This document shows positions 39,601 through 48,019 of a stretch of 64,000 bases of DNA, piece by piece (positions within the stretch are counted from its first letter, which is position 1; each line of letters starts with the position of its first letter). A model generated the notes under the pieces. The model was not told where the DNA came from. It did no database searches and was given only the letters and a program-made list of their open reading frames with translations. Made by a program: the position numbers and the translations under genes. This stretch comes from an uncultured Mycobacterium sp. (GTDB lineage: Bacteria > Actinomycetota > Actinomycetes > Mycobacteriales > Mycobacteriaceae), in assembly GCA_900078375.1 (NCBI GenBank), contig FLQS01000007.1:1-64000 (forward strand), in the 5' to 3' direction.

Positions 39601-40149
39601 GCGACGCAACGCATCAGCGGTCACCGGGTCCAGTTCGTCGACCGGGCCGACGGGCGGAACCACGATGCGGCGTGCCAGCTTCTGCCGGCCCACACCGACG
39701 CGGACATGGCAGAAGTCCGAGTCCCCCTGCCCACGCTCCCACATGCGCTGCTCGCCGATCAACGTCCACAGCGATGACGGCGCCGGATGTATCCACAGCA
39801 GGGACACCCACTGGCGTTGCGCGGTCTCGCGCAGTTGCTCACTGAGCCGACCGAGGCGGCCCAGATAGCGCTTACGTTGGTGGTCGAGGCCGCCCCCGGA
39901 CCGCCGGGTGCCTGCGTGCATCGCCATCCCGAGCGCCGACACCAGCATCATGGCGGGAAAAACCACCGCGGACGGGCCGCGCGCGGCCATACCCGATCCC
40001 CACACCAGTGCACCGACGCCCATGAGGGCACCGAGACCCAGCACCGGCACGAATCTCGATATCCCCCCAGTCGACGGGTTGCCCGGCAGACTATCGACCA
40101 CCAGATCGTCGGTCGGAAACTGCGGTGCCAGCCGGGCGGGCCGATTCAT
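36643..40149 (-). CDS. eccC4: ESX-4 secretion ATPase EccC4
   Basis: A 1168-residue membrane ATPase, the motor that recognises and drives ESX substrates. Two membrane segments lie near residues 35-80 (FVPVLGLGALMGVGALVWG). Three FtsK/SpoIIIE-type ATPase domains follow, with Walker A GATGSGKS near 402, GAPQSGKS near 725 and GDAECGKT near 973; Walker B strands are LVLIDFKGG, FYCLDFGGG and LFVVDYRRG. All three look competent. It is one continuous chain, as usual for ESX-4. The start ATG 40149 lacks a clear ribosome binding site. It diverges from eccD4 by 92 bp. Confidence 0.96.
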   Translation of the reverse strand: MNRPARLAPQFPTDDLVVDSLPGNPSTGGISRFVPVLGLGALMGVGALVWGSGMAARGPSAVVFPAMMLVSALGMAMHAGTRRSGGGLDHQRKRYLGRLGRLSEQLRETAQRQWVSLLWIHPAPSSLWTLIGEQRMWERGQGDSDFCHVRVGVGRQKLARRIVVPPVGPVDELDPVTADALRRFVHCHATLDDAPIAVALGGVRLLLIGGDVEGGRALVRAMVCQLAVLHGPDTVVVAAVATDECRQHWDWLKWLPHNGDPHSGDRRHVVLIVDGADHRNLARTGMTVIVVGDDIDDTNALRLHVDGDRLAMRSGEHIEEFATADGLTMAQARICARRLTRHRTSDALPDDLQRWVGALAMKDPVPLRVALGTSADGDLVNLDIKEAADGGHGPHGLCIGATGSGKSELLRTIVAGMIARHAPDDLNLVLIDFKGGATFLGLEGVPHVAAIITNLADEAHLVARANEALGGEIHRRQALLRRAGNAVNLISYQRHRGVDPTLPDLPTLFIVVDEFAELLTHQPDFAELFTTIGRVGRSLGMHLLLASQRLDEGRLRGLESHLSYRICLKTSTAAESRAVLGVADAAELPATPGAAVLRTGDGRLIRFQATYLGGPARDATSAPPNPAVRLFTSEPTAPSKIGDATGPTAWDVIVDRFRGQGSPAHQVWLPPLTRSPRLSELHSVAGGELSAVIGLVDLPFEQRRAPLTIELGGAGGNVAVVGAPQSGKSTAVRTMITALAARLDPQRIQFYCLDFGGGALAELRRLPHVGSVATRRERELVQRIAGHVGTILCARESRCDADRYSDVFLVVDGWSTLREEFPDLEVSITGLAARGLSFGVHVILTAGRWADVRPAIKDQMGTRIELRLGDPIDSDVDRKQASVVPIDRPGRGITRDGQHFLIATPDDVEVVHAGSWRAPPVRLLPTLVEHSAVVDQVGGDTGVLLGLGEDRLESVALDFSRQQHLLILGDAECGKTATLRALCGEIVRAAITRPASLFVVDYRRGLLGVAEAHNLLGYAFSAGGLADRLPELIALLHSRVPAGDTSIEQLKTRSWWTGPDVFVVVDDYDVVSATSPDALSSLLALLPHATDIGLHLIVARRCAGSSRAMFEPLLAHLRDSGCAGLLMSGSPEEGGLIGHHRATVQPPGRGMLVTRSAAQLVQVGWCPP

Positions 40150-40241
40150 GCAGGGACGGTAGACACCGCCGACCACGGTGGGCAATTCACCTGTGGACAA
40201 CGGAGTTCGGCTGCTCTGCGGGCTGGCTAGCGTCCGCTGTC

Positions 40242-41558
40242 ATGGCTGCCACCGACGAAATGTGCCGGGTGTCGATCCGCACCGCCGATCACGAGGCGGA
40301 CTTCACGCTGCCCGCTCGCGTTCCGATCGCGGAGCTCGTACCCGCCGTCGTGGATCTCATCGGCGTGGACGACTTCGCCGGCCGTGGCGCGCACCTGATC
40401 CGGACGTCCGGAGAGGTTCTCGACACGGCGGCGACGCTGGCCCAATGTGGGATTCCCGACGGCGAGCTGCTGATCCTCACCTCCGCGGTGGCTCGACCAG
40501 CACCGGTGGCCACGTTCGACGTGAGTACCGCAGTCGTCGACACGGTGGCACGCTTGACGCGCCCGTCGTGGCCAACCGCCACCCGCCGCGCGGGACGGAT
40601 TGTGCTGAGTTGGGCGGCAGCAGTGCTTCTGGGCGTTCTCGGGGGCGCGATGCTGGACCCGAATGCCACCCGTCATGCCGCGATCGGCGCGGTGGCGACC
40701 GTGGTGGCATTGACCGGTGCGGTAGCGGTGCGCCGGGATCGGACTCTTGCCGCAGCGCTCGGTGTGCTGGCAGCCACATTCGCAGGCCTGACGGCCGCAT
40801 TGGCGTCTCCGGACCACCCCGGTCTTCCCAGCTTTCTGCTGGCGATGTCGGCGAGCTCCGCCGTATCGCTGGTCACTTGGCGGCTGTTGGACTGTGCCCC
40901 TTTGGTTTTCCTTCCGGTTGCCGCAGTGACGATGGCGGCCGCGGCAGCGACGGTCGGTGCGGTGGCCGGCTGGTGGCCCGCAACAGCCGGCGGTCCGCTG
41001 CTGGCGACGGTGTCGCTGGCCACGCTGGCGATGTCTGCGCGGCTGTCGGTCCACAGTGCCGGATTGTCGACAGCAGGCCTGCCCGGTACCGATGTCGAGC
41101 TCAAAACGAGGACCGCTCATCAGCGGCTGACTGCGTTGATCGTGACGGCGGCCGCCGCCGCGGCCCTCGGCGCTGTCGTCACCGCAGCGACTGCGGTCCG
41201 GCCCGTGGCCGCAACGGGCTTCATCGCGGTTGTCGGGTCCGCGTTGCTGCTGCGGGCCTATCGCCGGATCGATCCGTATCACGTTGTCATATTGATGGTT
41301 TCATCCGGTATTGCGGCGACATCTCTGATCGGTTTGTGCGCGCTGACGGCTCCGGCGAGCATGCCATGGCTGTGCGGCACCCTTCTGGCCGTGGGGATCG
41401 GGGCTGGGTGGTTCGGGCACGCGAGGCAGGGACGGTTGCCCTCGGTGGTGCGGCGCGCGATCGGAGTGCTCGACGTGGCGATCAGCGCGGCGATCGTCCC
41501 GTCGGCAGCGGCGGCGGCTGGAGTATTCACGGCGCTGCCCGGGGTCGGTCAGGCATGA
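40242..41558 (+). CDS. eccD4: ESX-4 membrane channel protein EccD4
   Basis: A 438-residue protein. The N-terminal 80 residues are a ubiquitin-like domain (VSIRTADHEADFTLPARVPI, ELVPAVVDLIGVDD). The rest has about eleven membrane helices, beginning IVLSWAAAVLLGVLGGAML. EccD forms the core of the inner-membrane pore with EccB, EccC and, in other systems, EccE. Its stop overlaps the mycP4 start as ATGA. The ATG at 40242 is preferred because longer frames reach into the eccC4 promoter. Confidence 0.93.
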   Translation: MAATDEMCRVSIRTADHEADFTLPARVPIAELVPAVVDLIGVDDFAGRGAHLIRTSGEVLDTAATLAQCGIPDGELLILTSAVARPAPVATFDVSTAVVDTVARLTRPSWPTATRRAGRIVLSWAAAVLLGVLGGAMLDPNATRHAAIGAVATVVALTGAVAVRRDRTLAAALGVLAATFAGLTAALASPDHPGLPSFLLAMSASSAVSLVTWRLLDCAPLVFLPVAAVTMAAAAATVGAVAGWWPATAGGPLLATVSLATLAMSARLSVHSAGLSTAGLPGTDVELKTRTAHQRLTALIVTAAAAAALGAVVTAATAVRPVAATGFIAVVGSALLLRAYRRIDPYHVVILMVSSGIAATSLIGLCALTAPASMPWLCGTLLAVGIGAGWFGHARQGRLPSVVRRAIGVLDVAISAAIVPSAAAAAGVFTALPGVGQA

Positions 41559-42877
41559 CGAACAGCGGCCCCCGACTGATGGCGGCGGCGACTGCGGTGG
41601 TGGTGCTCGCCCTACCGCACTGCGCGCCGCCGGCGTTCGCGGTGATCCCGCCGGCGATCGACAACTCACTCCTGCCGCCGCCGGCACCTCCTGCGCCGCC
41701 GCAGCCGACCGAGCAGCGCGAGGCCTGCGCAGTGCCGTTGCCCGTCGACGGCGCCGGCGTATCGGCAACCCAGTTGGCAGGTTTCGATATGCCCGCGATC
41801 TGGCGGCTCACCCGCGGCGCCGGACAGCGGGTGGCGGTGATCGACACCGGGATTGCAGCGCACCGTCGGTTGTCCGGTGTCATCGCCGGCGGCGACTACG
41901 TCTCGAGCGGCGACGGCAGGCAAGACTGCGACGGACACGGAACGGTCGTCGCCGGGATCATCACAGCAGCATCCGATCGCACCGACCCGACCGGATTCAG
42001 CGGCATCGCCCCCGAGGCGACACTGATTGCGATCCGGCAGTCCAGCAACAAGTTCGGCCCGCTGGCAGATCCGTCGAGCCGCGGGTTCGGCGACGTCACC
42101 ACCTTGGCCATGGCCGTCCGTACCGCTGCCGACATGGGCGCTTCGGTGATCAACATCTCCTCGGTGGCCTGCGCCGAGTCGATGCTCGACGACCGGGCGC
42201 TCGGTGCCGCACTGTCGTACGCGGTCGACGTCAAGGACGCCGTCGTGGTGGCCGCGGCCGGCAACGTCGGCGGGGAAGGTCAGTGCCCAAGTCAGAACAC
42301 CGCCGCACAACCGACCGTGATCGCCAGTCCGGCATGGTACGACGACTACGTGCTGACCGTCGCCTCGGTGGACGCGAGTGGCACGCCATCGGAGTTCAGC
42401 CTCAACGGTCCGTGGGTCGACACCGCGGCACCCGGCGAACACGTCATCTCCCTGGATCCGGACGGCGACGGCGTGATCGCGACGATGCCCACACCGACAG
42501 CCACGGCGCCGATATCGGGAACCAGCTACGCCGCGCCCCTGGTCAGCGGCTTGGCGGCCTTGGTGCGGGCGCGATTCCCGCGGCTGTCGGCGCGGCAGAT
42601 CATGACCCGCATCGAAGCCACCGCCCACCACCCAGCCGGTGGATGGAACGCCGCGGTCGGTAACGGTGTCGTCGACCCACTGGCCGCGTTGAGTGACCAG
42701 ACGGCATCACCGGCGCCGGCCGGGTCACATCCACCGGTTCCGCCCGCGCCAACCGATCCCCGACCGCACCGTCCCTATTCGGTCGCGGCGACCGGCGCGG
42801 CGCTGTGCATCGCCGGTCTCGTCGCGGCGGCTTCCGTCCGGCTACGGCGCCGACCTGAGGACGTCCCGGCGGACTAG
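41555..42877 (+). CDS. mycP4: ESX-4 membrane-anchored subtilisin-like protease MycP4 (mycosin-4)
   Basis: A 440-residue mycosin. The signal peptide (AAATAVVVLALPHCAPPAFA) is followed by a Pro-rich segment, the S8 protease domain and a C-terminal anchor (VAATGAALCIAGLVAAASV) with basic residues after it. The triad is Asp near 97 (VAVIDTGI), His near 128 (DGHGTVVAG) and Ser near 323 (GTSYAAP). Mycosins stabilise the ESX complex in the periplasm. Its last 36 bp overlap the end of the convergent eccB4 gene. Confidence 0.95.
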   Translation: MTNSGPRLMAAATAVVVLALPHCAPPAFAVIPPAIDNSLLPPPAPPAPPQPTEQREACAVPLPVDGAGVSATQLAGFDMPAIWRLTRGAGQRVAVIDTGIAAHRRLSGVIAGGDYVSSGDGRQDCDGHGTVVAGIITAASDRTDPTGFSGIAPEATLIAIRQSSNKFGPLADPSSRGFGDVTTLAMAVRTAADMGASVINISSVACAESMLDDRALGAALSYAVDVKDAVVVAAAGNVGGEGQCPSQNTAAQPTVIASPAWYDDYVLTVASVDASGTPSEFSLNGPWVDTAAPGEHVISLDPDGDGVIATMPTPTATAPISGTSYAAPLVSGLAALVRARFPRLSARQIMTRIEATAHHPAGGWNAAVGNGVVDPLAALSDQTASPAPAGSHPPVPPAPTDPRPHRPYSVAATGAALCIAGLVAAASVRLRRRPEDVPAD

Positions 42878-44194
42878 CGCAGCGTCACGCGCGAGTTCCG
42901 GACCGCCGGGCAGCGCACCCAGGATCGCCCACGGTGCCGCCACCGGCGCCTCGGTCAACCCCAACGCGGCTGTCGCCGAATCACGCACGGGAAAGCGCAC
43001 TCCCGCGTCGGTGACGAGATAGCGGGCGCCCGCACCCGGATCGATGACGTCCAGGCTGCGTCCAGGGGTCATCCGCACGATGTCAATGCCGGGCCCGTCG
43101 CCGTCGGATCCGGCCAAGGCGACCGACTCACGCCCATCTGCGGTCGAGGGACCGATGGCGATACCGCTGCGCCCGGACTGCCATGTCGCGCAAAGCTCTT
43201 CGTCGACGTTGAACAAGAAGGGTGGTTCGTCGGGATACGTGGCGACGGGCAGGGCATCGACGAGTGGGGTACGTGCGACCAGCTCGGGTGACACTTCGCG
43301 GATGTCGTTGCCGGCAGCAGGGTCGGCGAACCGGAGCAGATCCACGGTCAGCCGACCGACCCGCTGAAGCCCGCCCGCAAGCGCGACGTAATACTCGGCC
43401 GAGTCGGTTCTGATGACTCGAAGGACGGTACCGACCGCGAAGCCGGTAATCCCCGAGGGTTGCCCTGTCCCTGCAATGCGCGGCGGGCCCATCGCCGGAA
43501 CCTCGGGGATCGCATTGAGAACTGCCGGGGACACCTTCCGGATTACCGTGCCGTCGTCCAGGTGCAAGGCGCGAGCGGTGGCCGGATCACCGGGGTCGAT
43601 CATCGCGCGCTTGCCGTCATAGAGCAGAAAGACCGACCCGTCGCCGCGCGCCGCGGTGACGACGACGGCGGCATGCTTGTCCAGGACCGCCGGCGCCCAG
43701 TCACCACCGACAGCCACGGTGGTCCGCCCACCGGAATCGTCGCAGACCGCCCAGAGCAGGTCCGAGGACGCGATCACCCTCCCCAGTGCCCGCGGTGCCC
43801 CGGGGATACCCAACATGGGTCCGTCGGCCACGCTCCCCAGAGCGGCTTCCTCGACCACGTGCGGTGTCGCCGGCGACCCCAGGATCAGGCGGGCCGATGT
43901 CAGGTTCGCGACCGGGCGCAGTTGGTCGTCGACGCGGACGAATAGCGCACCGGACTGCCGTGACATCACCAGGGCGACGTCGCCGGGAAGCCTGTCCGGT
44001 CGCGACGATCCCAGGAACGTGTCGACTACCAGGATCCCGACCGCCACGGCGCACCCGGCGAGCAGCGCGAACTTCTGCGTGCGAAGCGGGTCGTGCCGGT
44101 GCGGCATCGGCCGGCCCAGGACCGCATATTCCAGGCGGCGCAGCAGGAAGCGCTGCGCGCTCAACTGAGCGCGAAGCGAGGGGCGGCCAGCCAT
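42842..44194 (-). CDS. eccB4: ESX-4 periplasmic core protein EccB4
   Basis: A 450-residue single-pass protein. The cytoplasmic start (LRAQLSAQRFLLRRLEYAVL, then MPHRHDPLRTQK) is an EccB signature. One membrane helix follows (FALLAGCAVAVGILVVDTFL), then a large periplasmic domain with repeated VLP/EccB repeats (GALFVRVDDQLRPVANLTSA and TDSAEYYVALAGGLQRVG). EccB forms the periplasmic part of the ESX channel. It is transcribed toward mycP4 and overlaps it by 36 bp, so the end of each gene is fixed by the other. Confidence 0.94.
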   Translation of the reverse strand: MAGRPSLRAQLSAQRFLLRRLEYAVLGRPMPHRHDPLRTQKFALLAGCAVAVGILVVDTFLGSSRPDRLPGDVALVMSRQSGALFVRVDDQLRPVANLTSARLILGSPATPHVVEEAALGSVADGPMLGIPGAPRALGRVIASSDLLWAVCDDSGGRTTVAVGGDWAPAVLDKHAAVVVTAARGDGSVFLLYDGKRAMIDPGDPATARALHLDDGTVIRKVSPAVLNAIPEVPAMGPPRIAGTGQPSGITGFAVGTVLRVIRTDSAEYYVALAGGLQRVGRLTVDLLRFADPAAGNDIREVSPELVARTPLVDALPVATYPDEPPFLFNVDEELCATWQSGRSGIAIGPSTADGRESVALAGSDGDGPGIDIVRMTPGRSLDVIDPGAGARYLVTDAGVRFPVRDSATAALGLTEAPVAAPWAILGALPGGPELARDAALVRRDVLRSAP

Positions 44195-44267
44195 CCCGTG
44201 ACGCTAGAACAGTTGCCTACGCATCGATTCCGTTCATCAACAGCCGTAGCTCGTGATCGCCGACCGA

Positions 44268-45320
44268 TTACCTCGAGCGCTCCCATACGTACGGCACGAG
44301 AGACCGCAGGAAGTCCAAGTCCGGCCCCTGCTGGGCATCACAGAAGGCCTGCTCGAAATACTCTTCGGCAACCAGCAGGATGCCCTCGGCATATTCGCTG
44401 GTGAATTCGATGCTGCCGTAGTCGTCCATCAGCGCGCGGATGGTCCGGACCAGCTCCTCGGAACGCTCGGCGCGACTGCGGCGCAGATAGTCTCGGACCA
44501 CATCACGGTCGGCGCCTTGGGCACTCGCCATCAGGTGCACCAGGGTCAGCGTGCGCTTGCCCTCGAAGATGTCGCCGAGGATCTCCTTGCCGTAGTCCCG
44601 CTCGTCCCCCACCAAGTTCAATAGATCGTCGCGGATCTGAAAGGCGGCGCCGAAGTGGAAGCCGAACCGGATCATCTGCGAGAGGTCCGCCGTCCCGTTC
44701 GACCCCACAATGGCGCCGACCCGGAGCGGATAAATCGTGGTGTACCAACAGGTTTTGTGCATGATGAGGTCAAGGTAGTCCGCGGGCCGCAGGTCCTCGA
44801 CACAATCGAGTTGCCAGCCGAGCTCGGTGGCTTGGCCCTCCAGGGTCCGCATCGCCATGATGTCGAACTCCTCCATCACCAGATCGGCGATGTCCCGGTC
44901 AAGCCGGCGGGTCGCGCGGCGCAGCACCTGGCTGGCGACGATGGCCAGGCCGTCGCCGGCGTTGAGTGCGGCAGCCATCCCGTGCCGTGCGGTCAGAGTG
45001 GGACGACCGCGCCGCATCTCGCTACCGTCGGCAATATCGTCGTGCACCAGAAATGCGTTGTGCAGCAATTCGATTGCTACCGCAATGCCGATCAGGTCTT
45101 CCTGGGCCGCCCCGAAGGCGCGGCCGGCCGACAGGCACAGCGCGGGGCGCAGCGCCTTGCCGACGCGCGACGGGTACTCCCGCATCGGGCCGTACAACCA
45201 TTGCACCGGTTCGCCGTCGGGCATCGCGTCCAGCATCGCCCGGCGCACCGCCCTGCCGACCTCACGAAGCTTGGTCTCGACGGCCTCGGTCAGGTCCGAG
45301 CGGTCGGCGATGCTCGTCAT
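44268..45320 (-). CDS. Polyprenyl diphosphate synthase (trans-isoprenyl synthase family)
   Basis: A 350-residue all-helical prenyl synthase. The first Asp-rich motif is FLVHDDIADGSEMRRGRPT, and the second is FQIRDDLLNLVGDERDYGKE; GKALRPALCLSAG and the KT segment (MHKTCWYT) also fit. The residues before the first motif (ELLHNAFL) could allow medium or long products, but the chain length cannot be read off. The ATG at 45320 overlaps the stop of the upstream gene as ATGA. It is the last gene of the minus arm of an island whose plus arm ends with a desaturase-like flavoprotein, so it probably supplies the prenyl substrate. Confidence 0.9.
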   Translation of the reverse strand: MTSIADRSDLTEAVETKLREVGRAVRRAMLDAMPDGEPVQWLYGPMREYPSRVGKALRPALCLSAGRAFGAAQEDLIGIAVAIELLHNAFLVHDDIADGSEMRRGRPTLTARHGMAAALNAGDGLAIVASQVLRRATRRLDRDIADLVMEEFDIMAMRTLEGQATELGWQLDCVEDLRPADYLDLIMHKTCWYTTIYPLRVGAIVGSNGTADLSQMIRFGFHFGAAFQIRDDLLNLVGDERDYGKEILGDIFEGKRTLTLVHLMASAQGADRDVVRDYLRRSRAERSEELVRTIRALMDDYGSIEFTSEYAEGILLVAEEYFEQAFCDAQQGPDLDFLRSLVPYVWERSR

Positions 45321-45967
45321 GACGCCGGGCGGACGGTCAATGCCACCGGCAGCCACAAGTCCGAGCGGCCTTCGACCAAAACCGTGCCGCGATACAGGCC
45401 GGGCTTGACCTTTCTGGTGACTTTGACCGTGATGCCGACGCCGCGACTGGACCGTCCGGGGACCGGAATGGCTTTGGGATGGATCCGACATGCCGCGGCC
45501 TCGATGACCGATCCGTCGTGCGCCATCAACTCACTGCACCGCAGGCGAATCCGGCCCAAATCGCCATCAGCGGAGTTATGGAGCCACACCTCCGCCGTTG
45601 CTGAATCGCCAGCCTCGGTTTCGAATGCCAATCTGCCCGTCGCGCCGGCGCCGGTGAAGTCCAACGTGGGGGACATCGCTGCGGCGGGCGATGGAGTTTG
45701 CGGCGCGCCCCCCATGAGGAACTGCCCGGCCATTGCCCACCACGATCTGATCAGCGGTTCTACATCGGTGGCACCCAACAGATCTGCGCGTTGCTCGTCA
45801 GATAGCGGGGACGCTTGCCGCACGGTTGCCGCACCGCCGTCCGGGCGTGTCGCAACCATCCGCACGAACCGGTCGACAAGTTCGCTGGCAGCTCGAAAGC
45901 CTTCTGCCTGAACGGCAGTCAGTGCCCGTACGTTGGCCGCCGGATCGAAGATCGACGCCCATGGCAC
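45317..45967 (-). CDS. Unknown protein, N-terminal helices and C-terminal beta-sandwich
   Basis: A 216-residue protein with no recognised family. The N-terminal 60 residues are helical (AVQAEGFRAASELVDRFVRM). The C-terminal 100 residues alternate as beta strands and end KPGLYRGTVLVEGRSDLWLP then VALTVRPAS, like an Ig-type sandwich. The same helix-then-sandwich plan appears in the gene at 47498, which ends YTGTLRLRRADGAGQDTEAV. The GTG at 45967 is chosen; codons between 46045 and 45968 are AT-rich and unlike the rest. It is coupled to the prenyl synthase gene by ATGA. No signal peptide seen. Confidence 0.65.
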   Translation of the reverse strand: MPWASIFDPAANVRALTAVQAEGFRAASELVDRFVRMVATRPDGGAATVRQASPLSDEQRADLLGATDVEPLIRSWWAMAGQFLMGGAPQTPSPAAAMSPTLDFTGAGATGRLAFETEAGDSATAEVWLHNSADGDLGRIRLRCSELMAHDGSVIEAAACRIHPKAIPVPGRSSRGVGITVKVTRKVKPGLYRGTVLVEGRSDLWLPVALTVRPAS

Positions 45968-46030
45968 ATCGTGGATTTCTCCGTTATTCCCGCCGACCAC
46001 TGGAGCCCCCCGCCAGAATTGTCTCGCATA

Positions 46031-46058
46031 TTGACGTGCAATCACGTTATGCTAGCTG
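46031..46058. promoter_or_regulatory. Divergent promoter region of the 44-53 kb island
   Basis: On the plus strand TTGACG (46031-46036), 16 bp, TAGCTG (46053-46058) precedes the gene at 46083, which has a GGGGG site. On the minus strand TAGCAT (46054-46049) is a possible -10 for the gene starting at 45967. The two overlap, so both arms of the island could be co-regulated. The region is AT-rich compared with its surroundings. Confidence 0.4.
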
Positions 46059-46082
46059 CGCAAATATGGTTGGGGGCGGCCA

Positions 46083-47501
46083 ATGGCATCAGTGAATTCA
46101 GTTCGCGACATCCTTGAAGTCTTCGGCGCGTTGGACCGCGCCGTTCGCGAAGCCGACGATCCTGACGTGACCGCGGCTGCCGACAAATTGATTCCCGGGC
46201 TGGGAACGGCGTGCCCCACGTGGTACGCCGAACTCGAGAGCCGGTACTTCGGCAGCAACGCTCGCAAGAATCCGAACCTCGCCGAGGCATTGCAGCGGAT
46301 CGCCGACGAGGATGCCAATCCGGACACGGACAGGCTGACCTCGGCGCAGAAGACCCGGTTGTTGTACGGCATCTCAGCGGCGCAACGTCTCAACTCGGTC
46401 GCAGCCAAGACTTTGTCGGCGTTGGACGAATCCGACGCAAAGTTCAATGACGCACTCATCGGATCGCTCGCCGCGATCGCGCCGAAGGGGGTCGCCGAGC
46501 TCAAAACTCGCCGCGACAAGGCCGCTGATGCGAGCGAAGCGCTCCTGCAATCGATGAGGAGCTTCACCCGAACCAAGGACTTCACACCCGAGGTGCGGGA
46601 GAAAGTCGAGGCCAGCCCCCTCCGCTCCGGAAGGCCGATGGGCTCCCCGCTGTGTCACACCGCGGTCGTGGTCGTGGACGGCCTGGAATCGGCATGCATC
46701 GACACTGAGTTCGACTCGACCGACGTGTCGTTGGAACAGCTGAAAAGCATTGTCAACCCGTTCAACTGGGCCCAGGACTATTCCGAGCTCTTTGTCCGGA
46801 TGGTCGATCAGGAGCCGGATATCCTGCCGGACGGCTGGCGTCGGGTACTCGAGACGGTCCGCCTGCTCGGCTTGCAAGAGTTGACCACGCCACTGAAGTT
46901 CTTTCCCTATCAGGCGAGTCCACTCGAAGCGACGCTGGATTACGACCTGGACAAGACCGCGATGGATACCGGCGACGGACAGGTTCTGGTGGATCGCGGG
47001 TTCATCAACATGAAGGTGACCAACGACGAGGGTGATCCCGCCAAGCCCGGGGTTCACGTGACAACCCGGAAAGTCGTTCATATTCAGGGCATCTCCGCCT
47101 ACGCGCAGGGCAAGTTGGTCTGTATCGGCGGATACGGCACCGCGTCGGCCAATTTCCTGCTCGGTGCCGCAGCCAAACCACCCAAGGACCCCGTGCCATT
47201 CGACTACCCGACGAACGAGGGCGAGGCCGACAAGCCTCGGACCACGTCCACGGCGGCACCGCCGGCCACGCCCCTGACTCACTTCGTGCCGGCGGCGGTG
47301 GGCGCGTGGACCGAGTGCGCGCAAGACCTGACGAATGGTTACTTCGATGTGGCCCAGAAGTGGCTGTCCGGCAGCCTCACGCTGACCGACCTCGCCGACT
47401 ACACGACACGTGTCAGTGGCGAGCTCGCCAGCTCACCGTGGAAGTACCTGCAGGCAATGACGACTCCACGGACGCCCGGTAAGCCCGGCGGTGCGAAATG
47501 A
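46083..47501 (+). CDS. Unknown 472-residue protein in the isoprenoid/cyclase island
   Basis: No family recognised. Residues 1-170 are helical and charged (VRDILEVFGALDRAVREADD, TSAQKTRLLYGISAAQRLNS). A middle part with HTAVVVVDGLESACIDTEFD, NPFNWAQDYSELFVRMVDQE and LEATLDYDLDKTAMDTGDGQ then VLVDRGFINMKV, and RKVVHIQGIS, has a strand pattern that might be a START/SRPBCC-type lipid-binding fold; this is only a guess. A Pro/Thr linker and a final helical part follow. No signal peptide or membrane segment. It overlaps the next gene as ATGA. Confidence 0.65.
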   Translation: MASVNSVRDILEVFGALDRAVREADDPDVTAAADKLIPGLGTACPTWYAELESRYFGSNARKNPNLAEALQRIADEDANPDTDRLTSAQKTRLLYGISAAQRLNSVAAKTLSALDESDAKFNDALIGSLAAIAPKGVAELKTRRDKAADASEALLQSMRSFTRTKDFTPEVREKVEASPLRSGRPMGSPLCHTAVVVVDGLESACIDTEFDSTDVSLEQLKSIVNPFNWAQDYSELFVRMVDQEPDILPDGWRRVLETVRLLGLQELTTPLKFFPYQASPLEATLDYDLDKTAMDTGDGQVLVDRGFINMKVTNDEGDPAKPGVHVTTRKVVHIQGISAYAQGKLVCIGGYGTASANFLLGAAAKPPKDPVPFDYPTNEGEADKPRTTSTAAPPATPLTHFVPAAVGAWTECAQDLTNGYFDVAQKWLSGSLTLTDLADYTTRVSGELASSPWKYLQAMTTPRTPGKPGGAK

Positions 47502-48013
47502 CTGCCCCGCGACCCCAGCTGCAGAAGCCCGCGGGCGTCATCCGGGGCTATTTCGACCAAATCAATGAGATCGCTCAAGACGCGGCCAGGACCGACGATG
47601 CGGGCAGATGGGGCATCGACGGCTGGGTCCGTCTGATACACAACCTTCTCGATCTGCAGATGCGGACGTATGCCGGCGCAGTCCAAGTGGCACTGGCCGG
47701 GCCGTCATGGTGGCTGGAACCCACATCGACGAAGCCGGTGCCGCCCGATCCCATCGAGGTGGCAAGGCGGCCCTACCCGCGGTCGGTGTCGATCGTGCAG
47801 CCCTTCGAACGGGTCGGCCGCCCGGACATTCGGATTCCGCTGCAAGCACTCACCTTCGGGCCACCCATACTGGGCCCTGAACAAACGTCGATACAGATCA
47901 CGCTGACCGACGACCGGTTCACCGGGGCCAACTACACCGGGACCCTTCGCCTTCGCCGGGCCGACGGCGCCGGCCAAGACACCGAAGCGGTCACGGTCAC
48001 CGTCGGTTTGTAG
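47498..48013 (+). CDS. Unknown protein, N-terminal helices and C-terminal beta-sandwich
   Basis: A 171-residue protein. The first 65 residues are helical (VIRGYFDQINEIAQDAARTD, GWVRLIHNLLDLQMRTYAGA), reminiscent of phasin-like or coiled surfaces. After a Trp-Trp turn and a Pro-rich link the last 85 residues form strands (IQITLTDDRFTGANYTGTLR). The plan matches the protein at 45317-45967, so the two may be distant paralogues. It is coupled to the upstream gene by ATGA and is seven bases from the cyclase gene. Function unknown. Confidence 0.65.
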   Translation: MTAPRPQLQKPAGVIRGYFDQINEIAQDAARTDDAGRWGIDGWVRLIHNLLDLQMRTYAGAVQVALAGPSWWLEPTSTKPVPPDPIEVARRPYPRSVSIVQPFERVGRPDIRIPLQALTFGPPILGPEQTSIQITLTDDRFTGANYTGTLRLRRADGAGQDTEAVTVTVGL

Positions 48014-48019
48014 GTTCGC

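Noticed and set aside
40178..41554. Long N-terminal extension of mycP4
   Set aside because: It lies in another frame over eccD4; the signal peptide begins at the ATG at 41555, which overlaps the eccD4 stop.
45968..46045. 26 extra N-terminal codons for the unknown protein at 45317
   Set aside because: Codon use there (ATT, GCA, CAA, TAT, AGA) is unlike the rest and the stretch carries promoter-like sequence; kept as a possible alternative only.
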